NCBI RefSeq assembly: GCF_000219915.2
Contig: NC_017964.1
Span: forward strand, 186,001-250,000
Direction: 5' to 3'
Source: Advenella kashmirensis WT001
Lineage (GTDB): Bacteria > Pseudomonadota > Gammaproteobacteria > Burkholderiales > Burkholderiaceae_B
DNA: 64,000 nt
In this document: positions 48,562 through 58,050 of the stretch, piece by piece
How the letters are laid out: the number at the start of each line of letters is the position of its first letter
How positions within the stretch are numbered: position 1 is the stretch's first letter
Position numbers and translations under genes: made by a program
The notes under the pieces: generated by a model
The model's database searches: none
Told to the model about the DNA's origin: nothing
What the model saw: only the letters and a program-made list of their open reading frames with translations

Positions 48562-49038
48562 CTATTGCGCTGCGGCAACCTGGATATCGGGTTCGACGTC
48601 TATCGGAAAATTTACCGAACTGGCAATAAAGCATTTTTCGTGGGCATCATGATGCAATTGCCGGGCCTTGTCGATATCCTGCTCCCGACTAACTGTAATA
48701 ACCGGCCGAAGTACAATCTTGCTGAAGGCACCCCCATTGGCGTGGGTCTGCATGACGCCATGGGCATGATCGATATAGCTCATGACCTGTATGCGGGCGT
48801 CCGCGCACAAATGCAGGTACCATAGCTTGTGGCAGGCAGACACAGAGGCCACAAGAAGATCTTCGGGATTCCAGCGCTGCGCATCGCCGGCAAATGCTGC
48901 ATCCGATGAGCCGGCAATGTCTGGCTTGTCATTGGCGCGGATGACGTGGTCGCGATCATAACTTTTATAGTCGAGCGTACCGACGCCGCGATTGCCGGTC
49001 CATTCGATGATTACGTCATAGTGGTGACTGACTGCCAT
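48562..49038 (-). CDS. OsmC-family peroxiredoxin-like protein
   Basis: 158 residues from the ATG at 49038, which has AGGAACA upstream; longer in-frame starts would run into the neighbouring gene. RWNPEDLLVASVSACHKLWY and DAHEKCFIASSVNFPI hold the two conserved cysteines of OsmC/Ohr proteins, which reduce organic hydroperoxides. Possibly co-transcribed with the monooxygenase-fold gene upstream, 80 bp away. Confidence 0.87.
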   Translation of the reverse strand: MAVSHHYDVIIEWTGNRGVGTLDYKSYDRDHVIRANDKPDIAGSSDAAFAGDAQRWNPEDLLVASVSACHKLWYLHLCADARIQVMSYIDHAHGVMQTHANGGAFSKIVLRPVITVSREQDIDKARQLHHDAHEKCFIASSVNFPIDVEPDIQVAAAQ

Positions 49039-49118
49039 GGTCTGTTCCTGATGGAAATGATAAACAATACCGTGCTGGGCGACGGGCACGCCATGATGGT
49101 TGCCCGCACATTGTAGCC

Positions 49119-49508
49119 TTAGATGGTCAGGTCGGTTCTGACCGGTTTCCATACCTGTATCTGTCTAGGCTTCTCCAGCAGTTCCGGCAGGGTGTTCCAG
49201 AAGGCCTGGCGATAAGGCCTGTGCATCTGTACATTTAATACATCCTCGCGATCCAGCCAGGTTTCATAAAGCATATAAATCGTCTCCGACGCTGGATCGC
49301 GGTGCAGCGCTGCATTGACGAATGTGATTTCGTCTCGCATGGTGTCCAGCACGGGTTCAAGTAGCGCGAGAAACTGCGCTTGTGTACCCGCTTTCAAATG
49401 AAAAATAATAACGTAGGTCTCTTCTGTTGGGTGGCTCACAGACGAGACAAGCTTACGGTGATTTGTATTTTTGTGTAAATCAGGACTTGATTCGGATAGC
49501 TCGATCAT
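49119..49508 (-). CDS. antibiotic biosynthesis monooxygenase (ABM/YgiN-fold) protein
   Basis: 129 residues. The ferredoxin-like ABM domain covers about 30-120: TYVIIFHLKAGTQAQFLALL, then FVNAALHRDPASETIYMLYE and WLDREDVLNVQMHRPYRQAF. Such dimeric proteins oxidise quinols or aromatic compounds without cofactors, or have unknown roles. The N-terminal 30 residues are polar and may be partly untranslated if a later start is used. Confidence 0.8.
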   Translation of the reverse strand: MIELSESSPDLHKNTNHRKLVSSVSHPTEETYVIIFHLKAGTQAQFLALLEPVLDTMRDEITFVNAALHRDPASETIYMLYETWLDREDVLNVQMHRPYRQAFWNTLPELLEKPRQIQVWKPVRTDLTI

Positions 49509-49758
49509 GCGATATTCCTTTTATTTTACGGAGCGAGGGCAAATTGTCTTCGGGCCGCAGACGTGATGTGATGGGGTAGTTGCATCTACTGTGATATAAA
49601 ACGCGACGCATGTCCATTACCTGCAAGGTAATGGTTTAATGTTCGGGCCCCGATTATGCTAGCGTCAACAGGCTGCTTTTGTTGTTGTGGCAACACGCCA
49701 CAGGCCGCCCGTGCGTTCGTCGGCACGCCTGCGCCGACCAATCAAACCTGCAAAAATC

Positions 49759-50558
49759 ATGACACAAACCACGGTTGGAGGCCTCATACGCGACTGGCGA
49801 CAGCGGCGACGCTACAGTCAGCTGGACCTGGCCTGCCTGGCAAATATTTCCGCCCGGCATTTGAGTTTCATGGAAACCGGCAGGGCGCAACCCAGCCGCC
49901 AGATGTTGCTTTTGCTGGCCGAACATCTGGATATACCCTGCGGGGGCGTAACGAATTGCTGCTGTGCGCCGGATATGCCCCGCATTATGCCGAACACGCG
50001 CTGAGCGATGCGCCACTGCATGAAACGCACAGCGCGATCACTGCCTTGCTGGCGGCGCATGAGCCGTTTCCTGCCATGGCGGTGGACGGCCATTGGAACC
50101 TGGTGCATGCCAATCGCAGCCTGTCGTTATTGCTTGCCGATGTGGCGCCAGAGCTGTTGCAGGCGCCTGTGAACGTACTGCGATTGGGTTTGCACCCGCA
50201 AGGGCTGGCAACACGCATTCTCAATTTTTCTGAATGGCGTGCGCATTTGCTGCAACGCCTGCAGCGCCAGTACGAGCAGACGGCTGACCCGTGGTTGCTG
50301 GCACTGTATGATGAGCTGGTTGCCTATCCCACGCCGGATGGGATCCCTCACCTGTCGCGAGTTAACCATACCATTGCCGTGCCATTGCAGATAGGCACGC
50401 ACGAAGGTGTGCTGTCCCTGCTGAGCGCGACCATGACCTTCGGAACCCCTTTGGAGGTCGCGCTTTCGGAGCTGGTGCTGGAAATATTTCTGCCGGCCAA
50501 TGCCGACTCTGCAGCGATCCTGCGGAACCTGGCCTTGCCGGCAGAGCAGATGGTTTGA
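49759..50558 (+). pseudogene. XRE-family regulator with MmyB-like ligand domain, frameshifted
   Basis: About 266 residues when repaired. The helix-turn-helix (about 5-65) is VGGLIRDWRQRRRYSQLDLA, ISARHLSFMETGRAQPSRQM. One missing C near 49937 (ACC[C]CTGCGG) joins AEHLDIP to LRGRNELLLCAGYAPHYAEH. The C-terminal MmyB-like domain includes PAMAVDGHWNLVHANRSLSL. Members regulate adjacent oxidoreductase or other genes in response to small ligands. The next gene is an arylamine N-acetyltransferase. Confidence 0.82.
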
Positions 50559-50621
50559 CCTTAATATAGGTTGAGGTTTTACACTGCGATCGTCATTTAT
50601 TCTTTTACCCGGAGTGTTTTG

Positions 50622-51515
50622 ATGAAGACCCCGCTCACAGATTACAAAATCGATCTGAATGCGTATTTTGCCAAACTCGGTTATACAGGACCTCAGGCCC
50701 CCTCACTGGAAACCCTTGCAGCGCTGCAGTTGTTGCACCAGAAGACTATTTCATTTGAAAATCTGGACCCTTTTCTGAACCGGGCGGTGCATATTGATTT
50801 GTCCAGCCTGGAGCACAAACTGGTATTTAGCGAGCGTGGCGGGTACTGCTACGAACAGAATATGCTGTTCGCCCATGTGTTGTCTCGCCTGGGTTTTAAC
50901 GTGTCCAACCTGGTTGCGCGGGTGCTGTGGGGCGCCGACGAGAATGCCGTCACCCCTCGCTCCCATATGCTGCTGCATGTCAGACTGGAGCATCGTCCTT
51001 ATATTGTCGATGTGGGATTTGGCGGCAACTCCATTCCAGCGCCCATGGTAATGAACAGGGAAAATGTGCAGCAAACCAGTCACGGCACTTATCGCTGTCT
51101 GCTGATTGATGGTGAATACTGGCTACAGCTGCAAACCAATACGGGCTGGCGCAATATGTACCGGTTTGATTTGACCCGGCAGCATCCGGTGGACTACATT
51201 GCACCCAACTATTACACCTCCACACACGACGATTCCCATTTCCGTCATTCCGTTGTGGCAGCCAGGATTTTCCAGAATGGGCGCTACACCTTGCGCAACA
51301 ATCTGCTAACCACGCGTTACCAAGACGGGCAGACGGTACAGGCCGTTCTGGACAGTGCGCAAGCGGCGCAAGCCGCGTTGCATGACGTTTTCGGGGTTTG
51401 CGTGCCAGATATGACGGCATTCGAAAAAAAATGGCAACTGCTAGCCCGGGGGTGGGAAATGAGCGCCAGGCCCGCTGTCCGAGAGCCTGTCCAGGTAGTT
51501 GCGCAAGGGGCATGA
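50622..51515 (+). CDS. nat: arylamine N-acetyltransferase
   Basis: 297 residues from the ATG at 50622, which has GGAG upstream. The Cys-His-Asp triad is visible: Cys76 in [10 protein letters not shown], His in SHMLLHVRL and Asp in [16 protein letters not shown]. It transfers acetyl from acetyl-CoA to arylamines and hydrazines, a detoxification role. Its 3' end overlaps the 3' end of the convergent soxR gene by 75 bases. Confidence 0.92.
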   Translation: MKTPLTDYKIDLNAYFAKLGYTGPQAPSLETLAALQLLHQKTISFENLDPFLNRAVHIDLSSLEHKLVFSERGGYCYEQNMLFAHVLSRLGFNVSNLVARVLWGADENAVTPRSHMLLHVRLEHRPYIVDVGFGGNSIPAPMVMNRENVQQTSHGTYRCLLIDGEYWLQLQTNTGWRNMYRFDLTRQHPVDYIAPNYYTSTHDDSHFRHSVVAARIFQNGRYTLRNNLLTTRYQDGQTVQAVLDSAQAAQAALHDVFGVCVPDMTAFEKKWQLLARGWEMSARPAVREPVQVVAQGA

Positions 51516-51908
51516 CGCAATGGACAGGCAGCCGCAACCTATACATTCGGTGAGTTGATCGCGCAGGCTGGTCAGTGTCCGGATGCGCTCGTTCAGATCA
51601 TCATGCCAGGCCTGGGACATGCGTTCCCAGTCTGCTGCGCTTGGGGTCCGGCCGCTGGGCAGGGTGGCAAACGCGTCGGCAATTTCCGTCAGCGGAATGC
51701 CCACCCGTTGGGCAACTTTGATAATTGCCACTTTGCGCAGGACTTCACGTTTGTAGCGGCGCTGATTGCCGCTGTTTCTTACGCTGGCAATTAATCCCTT
51801 ACGCTCATAAAAGTGCAGCGCAGATACCGCTACACCACTGCGTTGAGCTACTTCGCCCACCGACAGCAGCTTTCCGTGTTCTTCAGGTTTTATCTCTGGC
51901 ATGGACAC
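51441..51908 (-). CDS. soxR: redox-sensitive transcriptional activator SoxR (MerR family)
   Basis: 155 residues. The MerR helix-turn-helix is [20 protein letters not shown] with YERKGLI and [20 protein letters not shown]. The [2Fe-2S] cluster motif is complete near residue 125: [12 protein letters not shown] (C-x2-C-x-C-x5-C). It senses redox-cycling compounds. No soxS is present; outside enterics SoxR usually activates a few efflux or oxidoreductase genes directly. ACCTAAACTAAGGT ahead of the gene is a weak dyad, not a convincing SoxR box. Confidence 0.92.
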   Translation of the reverse strand: MSMPEIKPEEHGKLLSVGEVAQRSGVAVSALHFYERKGLIASVRNSGNQRRYKREVLRKVAIIKVAQRVGIPLTEIADAFATLPSGRTPSAADWERMSQAWHDDLNERIRTLTSLRDQLTECIGCGCLSIASCPLRNYLDRLSDSGPGAHFPPPG

Positions 51909-51949
51909 TCCCGTACCTAAACTAAGGTTCAGTTATTATATCTGTGATC

Positions 51950-52106
51950 GGCCCGCTGTCAGCGGGCCAGGGGGCGATTCGTGAGCACATAGTGCAAGCT
52001 CGTGCGCACAGCAATGTTCAAATTGAAATTGCATGCGATCGATTGCATGTGCAATATCCCTGTGGTTGTTGTGGTTTATAAATTTGAAAAATATGATCCA
52101 CATCAA
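51950..52106. promoter_or_regulatory. regulatory region with hairpin, ATTGCATG repeats and an FNR/CRP-like site
   Basis: GGCCCGCT/AGCGGGCC (51950-51968) is a perfect 8-bp hairpin. ATTGCATG occurs twice, 14 bp apart (52028, 52042), the second within the dyad ATTGC-N4-GCAAT. ATGAT-CCAC-ATCAA (52093-52106) matches the FNR-type TTGAT-N4-ATCAA at nine of ten bases and lies 82 bp before the MmgE/PrpD-like gene. Confidence 0.4.
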
Positions 52107-52188
52107 GAAACCTCCTGAATGCAACTGGCGGCAATATGCAGGATGCTGCACAATAGCAGTTGCAATTAAGAGAAGAGATTAGAAAGAT

Positions 52189-53193
52189 ATGAGCGATCCG
52201 GTGACGGCGCAATTTGCGCAACTCATCAGCACTATTACAATTGAAAATGTGCCGGTTGCTGCCGCAGAACAGATTCGCTGGCGTGTGCTCAAGGCATTTG
52301 CAACAATATTGAGCGCAGATATAAACCAGCGGAAAACGATATCCCGCGTGACTGCCACTACCGGGCCAGGCACCAGCACCCGCAGCGGATCGCAGGCTGC
52401 TCTGGGTTCAACCGGATATGCCCAGCATCAGCCAGTGCTGTCAGCCTTGTCAACAGGTGCAATACTTGATATCCGGCAGCCTGGTGCACAAATGCATGCC
52501 GGACCCATGACAGTCGATTCTGCCATCATTGCTGCGGCTTGGTCGCTTGTCCAGGCCAGTCAGGGCAGCGGACACCTATTCATGAGCGCGTTGGCTGCCG
52601 GATATCTTGCAACAGAGGTACTGGCCAGTCTGCCTGATAGCGATCACAGCCAGCAGTGGCGGAGTGGCGTCGTGAACGCAACGGTGAGCGCCGCGGCGGC
52701 GGCAGCCAGGGTAAGCCAGTTGCCAGCAAATGCGACGCTGCACGCAATGGGATTTGCTGTCGCGCAGGCGGCGCAATTGGCAAAGAATGCAGCAATAGCC
52801 GGCCAGGGCGGCGCGCTTGCAGCTGATGCCAGCGTCTGCCAGGATCAGGCTGATTTGCCCGGCCCCGGTCGGGCCGCAATGGACGCAGTGCTGTCGGCGC
52901 ATATGGCAGCACTGGGCGGTCAGTGTCTGCCTGTATTAATTAATCAACTTCAGCAGGCCATGAGCGCCCTTAACCTGAACCGTGCGCCGCTCGACGCCTG
53001 GGCTGCGATCCAGCGTAACCGGACAAGTTCCGGGATTGAGGCCATACGAGAGTTTCGCAGGCAGGTGGCATCAGCCATCAGCGATGACGAGGCCGAGACG
53101 ATCATCGGCTTGATACTGCGTCTGGAGCATACGGCGCCGGGTGAGCTGACGACCTATGTGAATGAGCGGATTGGCTCGCCTCTTGATTCGTAA
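52189..53193 (+). CDS. short MmgE/PrpD-like protein
   Basis: 334 residues, shorter than usual MmgE/PrpD proteins (about 450). The helical N-terminal domain is recognisable: AAEQIRWRVLKAFATILSAD, HAGPMTVDSAIIAAAWSLVQ and SALAAGYLATEVLA. The C-terminal domain of the family is mostly missing or highly altered and Ala/Gln-rich. PrpD is 2-methylcitrate dehydratase; activity of this version is doubtful. It stands alone between soxR and the ParD-like gene, behind an FNR-like site. Confidence 0.55.
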   Translation: MSDPVTAQFAQLISTITIENVPVAAAEQIRWRVLKAFATILSADINQRKTISRVTATTGPGTSTRSGSQAALGSTGYAQHQPVLSALSTGAILDIRQPGAQMHAGPMTVDSAIIAAAWSLVQASQGSGHLFMSALAAGYLATEVLASLPDSDHSQQWRSGVVNATVSAAAAAARVSQLPANATLHAMGFAVAQAAQLAKNAAIAGQGGALAADASVCQDQADLPGPGRAAMDAVLSAHMAALGGQCLPVLINQLQQAMSALNLNRAPLDAWAAIQRNRTSSGIEAIREFRRQVASAISDDEAETIIGLILRLEHTAPGELTTYVNERIGSPLDS

Positions 53194-53220
53194 AGCCGGC
53201 CACGAATCTGCGTCTCATGT

Positions 53221-53246
53221 TATACTAAACGTATACGTTTCGTATA
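53221..53246. promoter_or_regulatory. 26-bp palindrome upstream of the ParD-like gene (probable operator)
   Basis: A perfect 14-bp core AAACGTATACGTTT (53227-53240) is extended on both sides by TATAC and GTATA, giving a 26-bp palindrome with one mismatched pair. It lies about 80 bp before the ParD-like start. ParD/ribbon-helix-helix antitoxins typically bind such palindromes to repress their own operon. Confidence 0.65.
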
Positions 53247-53324
53247 ATATCTTCCATTGAATGATGTTATATGCTGGCGTGGCCCTGCGGCCGCGCCATT
53301 TTTATTACTGAATCCGGACAAATT

Positions 53325-53585
53325 ATGGGTATTGTAAAAATTTCCGACCAGATGCATGAAAACCTGCGTCTGGCCAGTACGGCGCTTAGCCGTTCCATCA
53401 ACGCTCAGGCCGAGCACTGGATGCGCATTGGCATGCTCGCTGAAATGTATCCAGACCTTGATCATAGTGATCTGTGCCGTCTGCTGGTGCAGGCCGGGCA
53501 GAGCGGCTCACTGGATCTGGGCTCCATCTCGACCATGAACACGGCGGCGATCCGCGCGGGTGCGCCCGCAGGAGCGCGTCAATGA
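53325..53585 (+). CDS. ParD-like antitoxin-family protein
   Basis: 86 residues. The N-terminal ribbon-helix-helix type segment is VKISDQMHENLRLASTALSR followed by SINAQAEHWMRIGMLAEMYP, the ParD-like family that is commonly encoded ahead of methionine aminopeptidase. It overlaps map by four bases (ATGA). No classical ParE toxin gene is present. It may repress the operon through the palindrome at 53221-53246. Confidence 0.8.
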   Translation: MGIVKISDQMHENLRLASTALSRSINAQAEHWMRIGMLAEMYPDLDHSDLCRLLVQAGQSGSLDLGSISTMNTAAIRAGAPAGARQ

Positions 53586-54371
53586 GCCAGCGTGTTTCCA
53601 TCAAAAGCCCACAGGACATCGCCAAGCGCGCATCGCCGGAAAGCTTGCGGCCGACGTACTGCATATGATCGCACCGCATGTAAAAGCCGGCGTGACCACT
53701 GATGAGCTGGACCGTTTGTGCAACGAATATATCGTCAATGTCCAGAATACCATCCCGGCCAACATCGGCTATCACGGTTTCCCCAAAACTGTGTGTACCT
53801 CGGTCAACCATGTCATCTGTCATGGCATTCCTTCCGACAAGGTGCTGCGCAACGGCGATATCATTAATATTGATGTGGCCATAATCAAGGACGCTGGTAC
53901 GGTGATACCAGCCGCATGTATTTTGTGGGTGAGCCCGGGCCGCTGGCCAGGCGCCTTGTGCATACAACCTATGAAGCCATGGTGGCCGGTATCCGTCAGG
54001 TGCGTCCTGGCGCCACATTGGGCGATGTCGGCTACGCCATACAGAATGTAGCCCATCGCGAAGGCTTCAGTATCGTTCGTGAATATTGCGGTCACGGCAT
54101 CGGACAGATCTACCATGATGATCCGCAAGTGCTGCACTACGGGCGACCAGGCGAGGGGCTCAGGCTACAGGAAGGCATGATGTTTACCATCGAACCCATG
54201 ATCAATGCCGGCAAACGTCATTCGCGGCAACTAGCCGATGGCTGGACGGTGGTGACCAAGGACCACTCGTTGTCGGCTCAGTGGGAGCATATGGTTGTGG
54301 TTACGGCCGACGGGTTTGAGGTGCTTACCCCCTGGCCGGAAGATCAGGACGGCTACGAACCCATTCGCTGA
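53582..54371 (+). pseudogene. map: type I methionine aminopeptidase, two frameshifts
   Basis: About 263 residues when repaired. The start overlaps the ParD-like gene. After a break near 53624 comes IAGKLAADVLHMIAPHVKAG and TVCTSVNHVICHGIPSD; after a missing G near 53893 (GAC[G]GCTGG) comes GDTSRMYFVGEPGPLARRL. Metal ligands are in INIDVAIIKD, GDTS, CGHGIG, FTIEPMIN and QWEHMVVV. Removes initiator methionine. Linked to a ParD-like gene rather than to rpsB/tsf, it is probably a second MetAP copy. Confidence 0.85.
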
Positions 54372-54596
54372 CCGTCGCACGCGTGTTGCATAGGCTGACG
54401 CAGGCGATTACCTGCGTTTATGCCTGACCCATAATGTAGAGGCCGATTCTGCGGTACGATTACCGTCGACGTTGCAAGCGCGCCATACCGCTGATCTGTG
54501 GTCGTCCGGGCGCGCCACGCACGCCGAATGACGCAGACACGATTCCTTTATCTGTTTTCCACTTTCCTATTGTCCTTTTTTTCGGAATTACGCAGC

Positions 54597-55858
54597 ATGA
54601 GTTTTGATCCCGTTGACCATGATCTTGAACGAGGCCTGGATAACCGTCGTCGCGTCCTGGGCGATGCCTGGGTAGCGCGCTCACTGAGCGGCGCCAACGA
54701 TTTCAATGCGGAGTTTCAACAACTGATCTCCCGGTTTGCCTGGCACGAAATCTGGAGCCGACCCGGTCTGGATCATAAGACGCGCCGTATTATTGTTCTG
54801 TCTATTACGATTGCAATGGGACGCTGGGAAGAATTTGACCTGCATGTGCGTGCGGCGCTCACGGGTGAGGCGTCGTCGCGCCTGACCCCGGACGAGATCA
54901 AGGAAGTGCTGATGCAGGCGGCGGTTTATGCCGGTGTACCTGCTGCCAACACGGCTTTCAGCCATGCCATGGCTATCTTGCGGGAAGTGGGGCCGCAAAT
55001 CGGCTATGAGCCGCAAGCGTTGTCTCCTTTGGATGTCTGTCATTCCGGGACCGGGCAGGAAGGTCGTACGGTCAGCAAGCCGGCGCTGCACTACACGATA
55101 CGCAAGGCCCGCAATGGCAAGGCAAAAAATACAGTTGTGCTAAGTCATGCATTGGGATGCGATCTGACCATGTGGGACCGTCTGGCAAGCGAGCTGGCGG
55201 CTGATCACGATGTGATCGTCTACGATCATCGCGGTCATGGCAGTTCAGATGCGCTGCAGGCCTGTATGACATGGCTGAGCTGGCACAGGACGCCGCGCGA
55301 CTGCTGCGCGAGCTGGACTGTGGCCCCGTGGTGTGGGTCGGTCTGTCGATGGGTGCGATGGTGGGGCAGGAGCTGGCCTTGCGTCATCCCGAGCTGCTGG
55401 TTTCACTTGTGATTGCCAATTCCACATCGGGGTATCCGCAAGAGGCGCGAGACAACTGGCGTCAGCGTATTGCAACTGTGCAGGACCAGGGTATTGAAGC
55501 CATTGCCGACGCCGTGATGCAGCGCTACTTTCACGAGACATTCCGGCGCGAGCATGCCGGTGAAGTAGCGGCTTACCGTCGTCGCCTGTTGACCACCGAC
55601 ACCGAAGGATATATTGGGTGCTGCAACGCCGTTGGCACGGTCGATACCACGGACAGGCTCAAAAATCTGTCGTTGCCGGTTTTGGTCATCGCCGGTCGCC
55701 TGGACCAGGGGGCGCCGCTGCAGATGTCGGAAATCATGAGCAACGAGATTGCGGGCGCGCAATTGGTGGTGCTGGAGGATGCATCGCACATTGCCGTTGT
55801 CGAGCAGCCCGAGGCGTTTGCGCAAGCGGTACAGCAATTTCTGAATAAACAAGGCTGA
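54597..55858 (+). pseudogene. pcaCD: 4-carboxymuconolactone decarboxylase / 3-oxoadipate enol-lactonase fusion, frameshifted
   Basis: About 420 residues when repaired. The N-terminal half (about 10-125) is a PcaC/CMD domain: RRRVLGDAWVARSLSGANDF, RPGLDHKTRRIIVLSITIAM and the LHVRAALTGEASSRLTPDEI segment. The C-terminal half is a PcaD alpha/beta hydrolase with VLSHALGCDLTMWDRL, GLSMGAMVGQELAL (nucleophile Ser), and the late His in DASHIAVVEQP. The frame breaks near 55265. The two enzymes catalyse consecutive steps of protocatechuate degradation. Decarboxylase-first order is opposite to the PcaL fusions described in actinobacteria. No other pca genes are adjacent. Confidence 0.8.
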
Positions 55859-55938
55859 GCAAACCACACTTGTGCCGGCGCCAGACGGCAATTTACGACG
55901 GAACGCGTGCCGGCAGGAGACTGCGCATCACAAACGAC

Positions 55939-55969
55939 ATGGTATACGCCGGGTAAAGGCGTATACCAT
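55939..55969. terminator. perfect inverted repeat after pcaCD
   Basis: ATGGTATACGCC and GGCGTATACCAT form a 12-bp perfect stem with a 7-base loop, 80 bp after the stop. There is no T tract, so it could be a terminator or an operator for the downstream panE operon. Confidence 0.5.
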
Positions 55970-56021
55970 CTGCTCAATCGCCGGGGATGATTATTGCTAT
56001 AAAGGTCAATAATATAAGCTA

Positions 56022-56050
56022 TTGACATTTAAATGAGCATGTTCTAGTAT
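56022..56050 (+). promoter_or_regulatory. sigma-70 promoter of the panE-ttdAB operon
   Basis: TTGACA (56022-56027), a 17-base spacer and TAGTAT (56045-56050), overlapping TATAAA (56048-56053), lie 90 bp before the operon's first ATG, in AT-rich sequence. Confidence 0.55.
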
Positions 56051-56140
56051 AAATTGCTCTGAAGGCAGGGGCTGCAATATATGCTGGCTCGCAATGGCGA
56101 TGCTGCATGTCATATCCATACTGACACCAGAAGGGAATAG

Positions 56141-57166
56141 ATGAGTACACAGGATAAAACCAGGGTCTGCATCATCGGCGCAGGTGCTATCGGCGGCTAT
56201 CTGGGTGTGCGCCTGGCCAATAGCGGCGCCCAGGTCAGCGTACTGGCTCGCGGCCAGACCCTGCAGGCCATACAGGCGCGTGGCTGGATACTGGAAGAAG
56301 GTCAGGATCGGCTGGTCGCGCAAGTGCGCGCCTCATCCGATGCCGCAGCGCTCGGGCCGCAAGATATCATCATTCTGACCGTCAAGACCCATGCGCTGCA
56401 GGATATTGCCGCCATGGTACCCGCACTGTGCCACGCGGACACGATTGTCATTCCGGCCATCAACGGTATCCCCTGGTGGTTTACGCAAGGGTTGGACAAC
56501 AGCGAGCTGTCCGCTCAACAACTACCCACCCAACTTAAGGCTCTGGATCCGCAAGGTATTATTGCCAAGGCCATTGACACCCGTCGCATTGTGGGTTGCG
56601 TTGTCTATCCATCGTGTTATAGCCCGGAGCCGGGCGTGTCTCATCACAGTTCGGGCAACCGGCTGGTGCTTGGCGAAATAAACCGCCAGGCAGATCAGGC
56701 AATCCAGGACCGGCTTGATCGTGTGGTTGCGCTGTTCAATGCGGCCGGTCTGGCTGCAGAAAAAACATCTGCCATTCGTTCCGCTGTCTGGGAAAAACTA
56801 TTGGGCAATGCCTGCTTCAATCCGGTCAGCATGCTCACAGGCTCACAGACCGATCTGATGATTGACGATCCTGCCATTTACCGTTTGTTCGTCGCGCTTA
56901 TGGACGAGGTGGTTGCGATAGGCGCGGCGCTGGGTATTGCGGTAAGCGTGACGCCACAGCAACGTCTTGCTGTCACGCGCAAGCTGGGTGCGGTCAAGAC
57001 CTCCATGTTGCAGGACACCGAAGCAGGACGCCCGGTCGAAATCGAGGCCATTCTTGGCGCGTTTGTGGAGCTGGCAGAAAGCCTGCATATCGCCACGCCG
57101 ATCGCAGCAACCATCTATGCGCTGGCTCGTATGCGCGCCCAGACCTTCGGACTGCTTAAACAATAA
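56141..57166 (+). CDS. 2-dehydropantoate 2-reductase (ApbA/PanE) family protein
   Basis: 341 residues. The N-terminal NADPH motif VCIIGAGAIGGYLGVRLANS and the helix DIIILTVKTHAL are clear; the catalytic Lys region is AVWEKLLGNACFNPVSMLTG and the C-terminal domain ends with GRPVEIEAILGAFVELAESL. AAGGGAATAG precedes the ATG. Co-location with a tartrate dehydratase-type enzyme (8-base gap) suggests a catabolic 2-hydroxy/2-keto acid reductase rather than pantothenate synthesis; that is inference. Confidence 0.85.
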   Translation: MSTQDKTRVCIIGAGAIGGYLGVRLANSGAQVSVLARGQTLQAIQARGWILEEGQDRLVAQVRASSDAAALGPQDIIILTVKTHALQDIAAMVPALCHADTIVIPAINGIPWWFTQGLDNSELSAQQLPTQLKALDPQGIIAKAIDTRRIVGCVVYPSCYSPEPGVSHHSSGNRLVLGEINRQADQAIQDRLDRVVALFNAAGLAAEKTSAIRSAVWEKLLGNACFNPVSMLTGSQTDLMIDDPAIYRLFVALMDEVVAIGAALGIAVSVTPQQRLAVTRKLGAVKTSMLQDTEAGRPVEIEAILGAFVELAESLHIATPIAATIYALARMRAQTFGLLKQ

Positions 57167-57174
57167 GAGAACCA

Positions 57175-58044
57175 ATGGCCATTACATTTGAAATGATCAA
57201 ACAGGTGACTGCGCAGCTTTATGAGCGGTCACTTAAGCAAATCCCGGACGATACTCGCCAGGCCCTGGTGCAGGCGAGTTCTCGCGAGACCAATGAGACC
57301 GGTCGGCGCACTTTGCAAATCATGATCGAAAGCGCCGATGCGGCGCGCAGCCAGCAGTCGCTGGTCTGTTCCGACTCTGGCGTGCCGGTTTATTTCATGC
57401 AGATTGGTACGCAGGCGCAGTTCGAGGGCAATGTGAAACAGGCTATTGAAGAAGGGTTCGCAGAACTGGTTGCCACGATCAACCCGCCGCTGTTGCCGCA
57501 TGTGACTAATCCGCTCACGCTGGAGCGCGGTTACCAGGGCAAGGGCATGCCGATTACCACCTTCGATCTGGTGGATGGGGCGGACTATATCGACATAACC
57601 TGTTCGCCCAAGGCTCTGGGTTCGGGGCGCTGGGCTGCGCTGGAAATATTCAGTTTTCCCGATTTGCCGACCATAGAGAATTTTGTGATGGAGACCGTCG
57701 TTAAGGCCGGATCACAACCTTGTCCGCCAGTGGTGATCGGCGTGGGCATTGGCGGCTCGTTTGATTATGCGGCGAAAATGGCCAAGGAGGCGACGCTGCG
57801 GCAAATTGGCACGGTCAATCCCGAACCCATTCTGGTGGATATGGAAGCGCACTTGCTGGAGCGGATCAATAAAACCGGTTTTGGCCCCATGGGCACCGGG
57901 GGCGATAGTACATCCATGGCGGTTCATATCAATTACTGTGCCGGTCATGGCTTTACACCGGTAGCGGTCTGTTTTAACTGCTGGATCAACCGGCGTACGC
58001 GGGCGCGCTGTTATAACGACGGTCGCATTCAAATGCTGGAGTAA
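57175..58044 (+). CDS. ttdA: fumarate hydratase-type lyase alpha subunit (TtdA-like)
   Basis: 289 residues, class I (iron-sulfur) hydro-lyase alpha domain, close in size to E. coli L-tartrate dehydratase TtdA (303). Cluster cysteines are probably in LVCSDSGVPVYFM, ITCSPKALGSGRW and AVCFNCWINRRTRA; the substrate loop is VIGVGIGGSFDYAAKMAKEA. The beta subunit starts 6 bp downstream. Substrate may be tartrate or another 2-hydroxy acid; monomeric class I fumarase is excluded because the domains are on separate genes. Confidence 0.87.
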   Translation: MAITFEMIKQVTAQLYERSLKQIPDDTRQALVQASSRETNETGRRTLQIMIESADAARSQQSLVCSDSGVPVYFMQIGTQAQFEGNVKQAIEEGFAELVATINPPLLPHVTNPLTLERGYQGKGMPITTFDLVDGADYIDITCSPKALGSGRWAALEIFSFPDLPTIENFVMETVVKAGSQPCPPVVIGVGIGGSFDYAAKMAKEATLRQIGTVNPEPILVDMEAHLLERINKTGFGPMGTGGDSTSMAVHINYCAGHGFTPVAVCFNCWINRRTRARCYNDGRIQMLE

Positions 58045-58050
58045 ACGCGC

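Noticed and set aside
51909..51930. SoxR box ahead of soxR
   Set aside because: The dyad ACCT-N6-AGGT is shorter and differs from the known 18-bp SoxR site.
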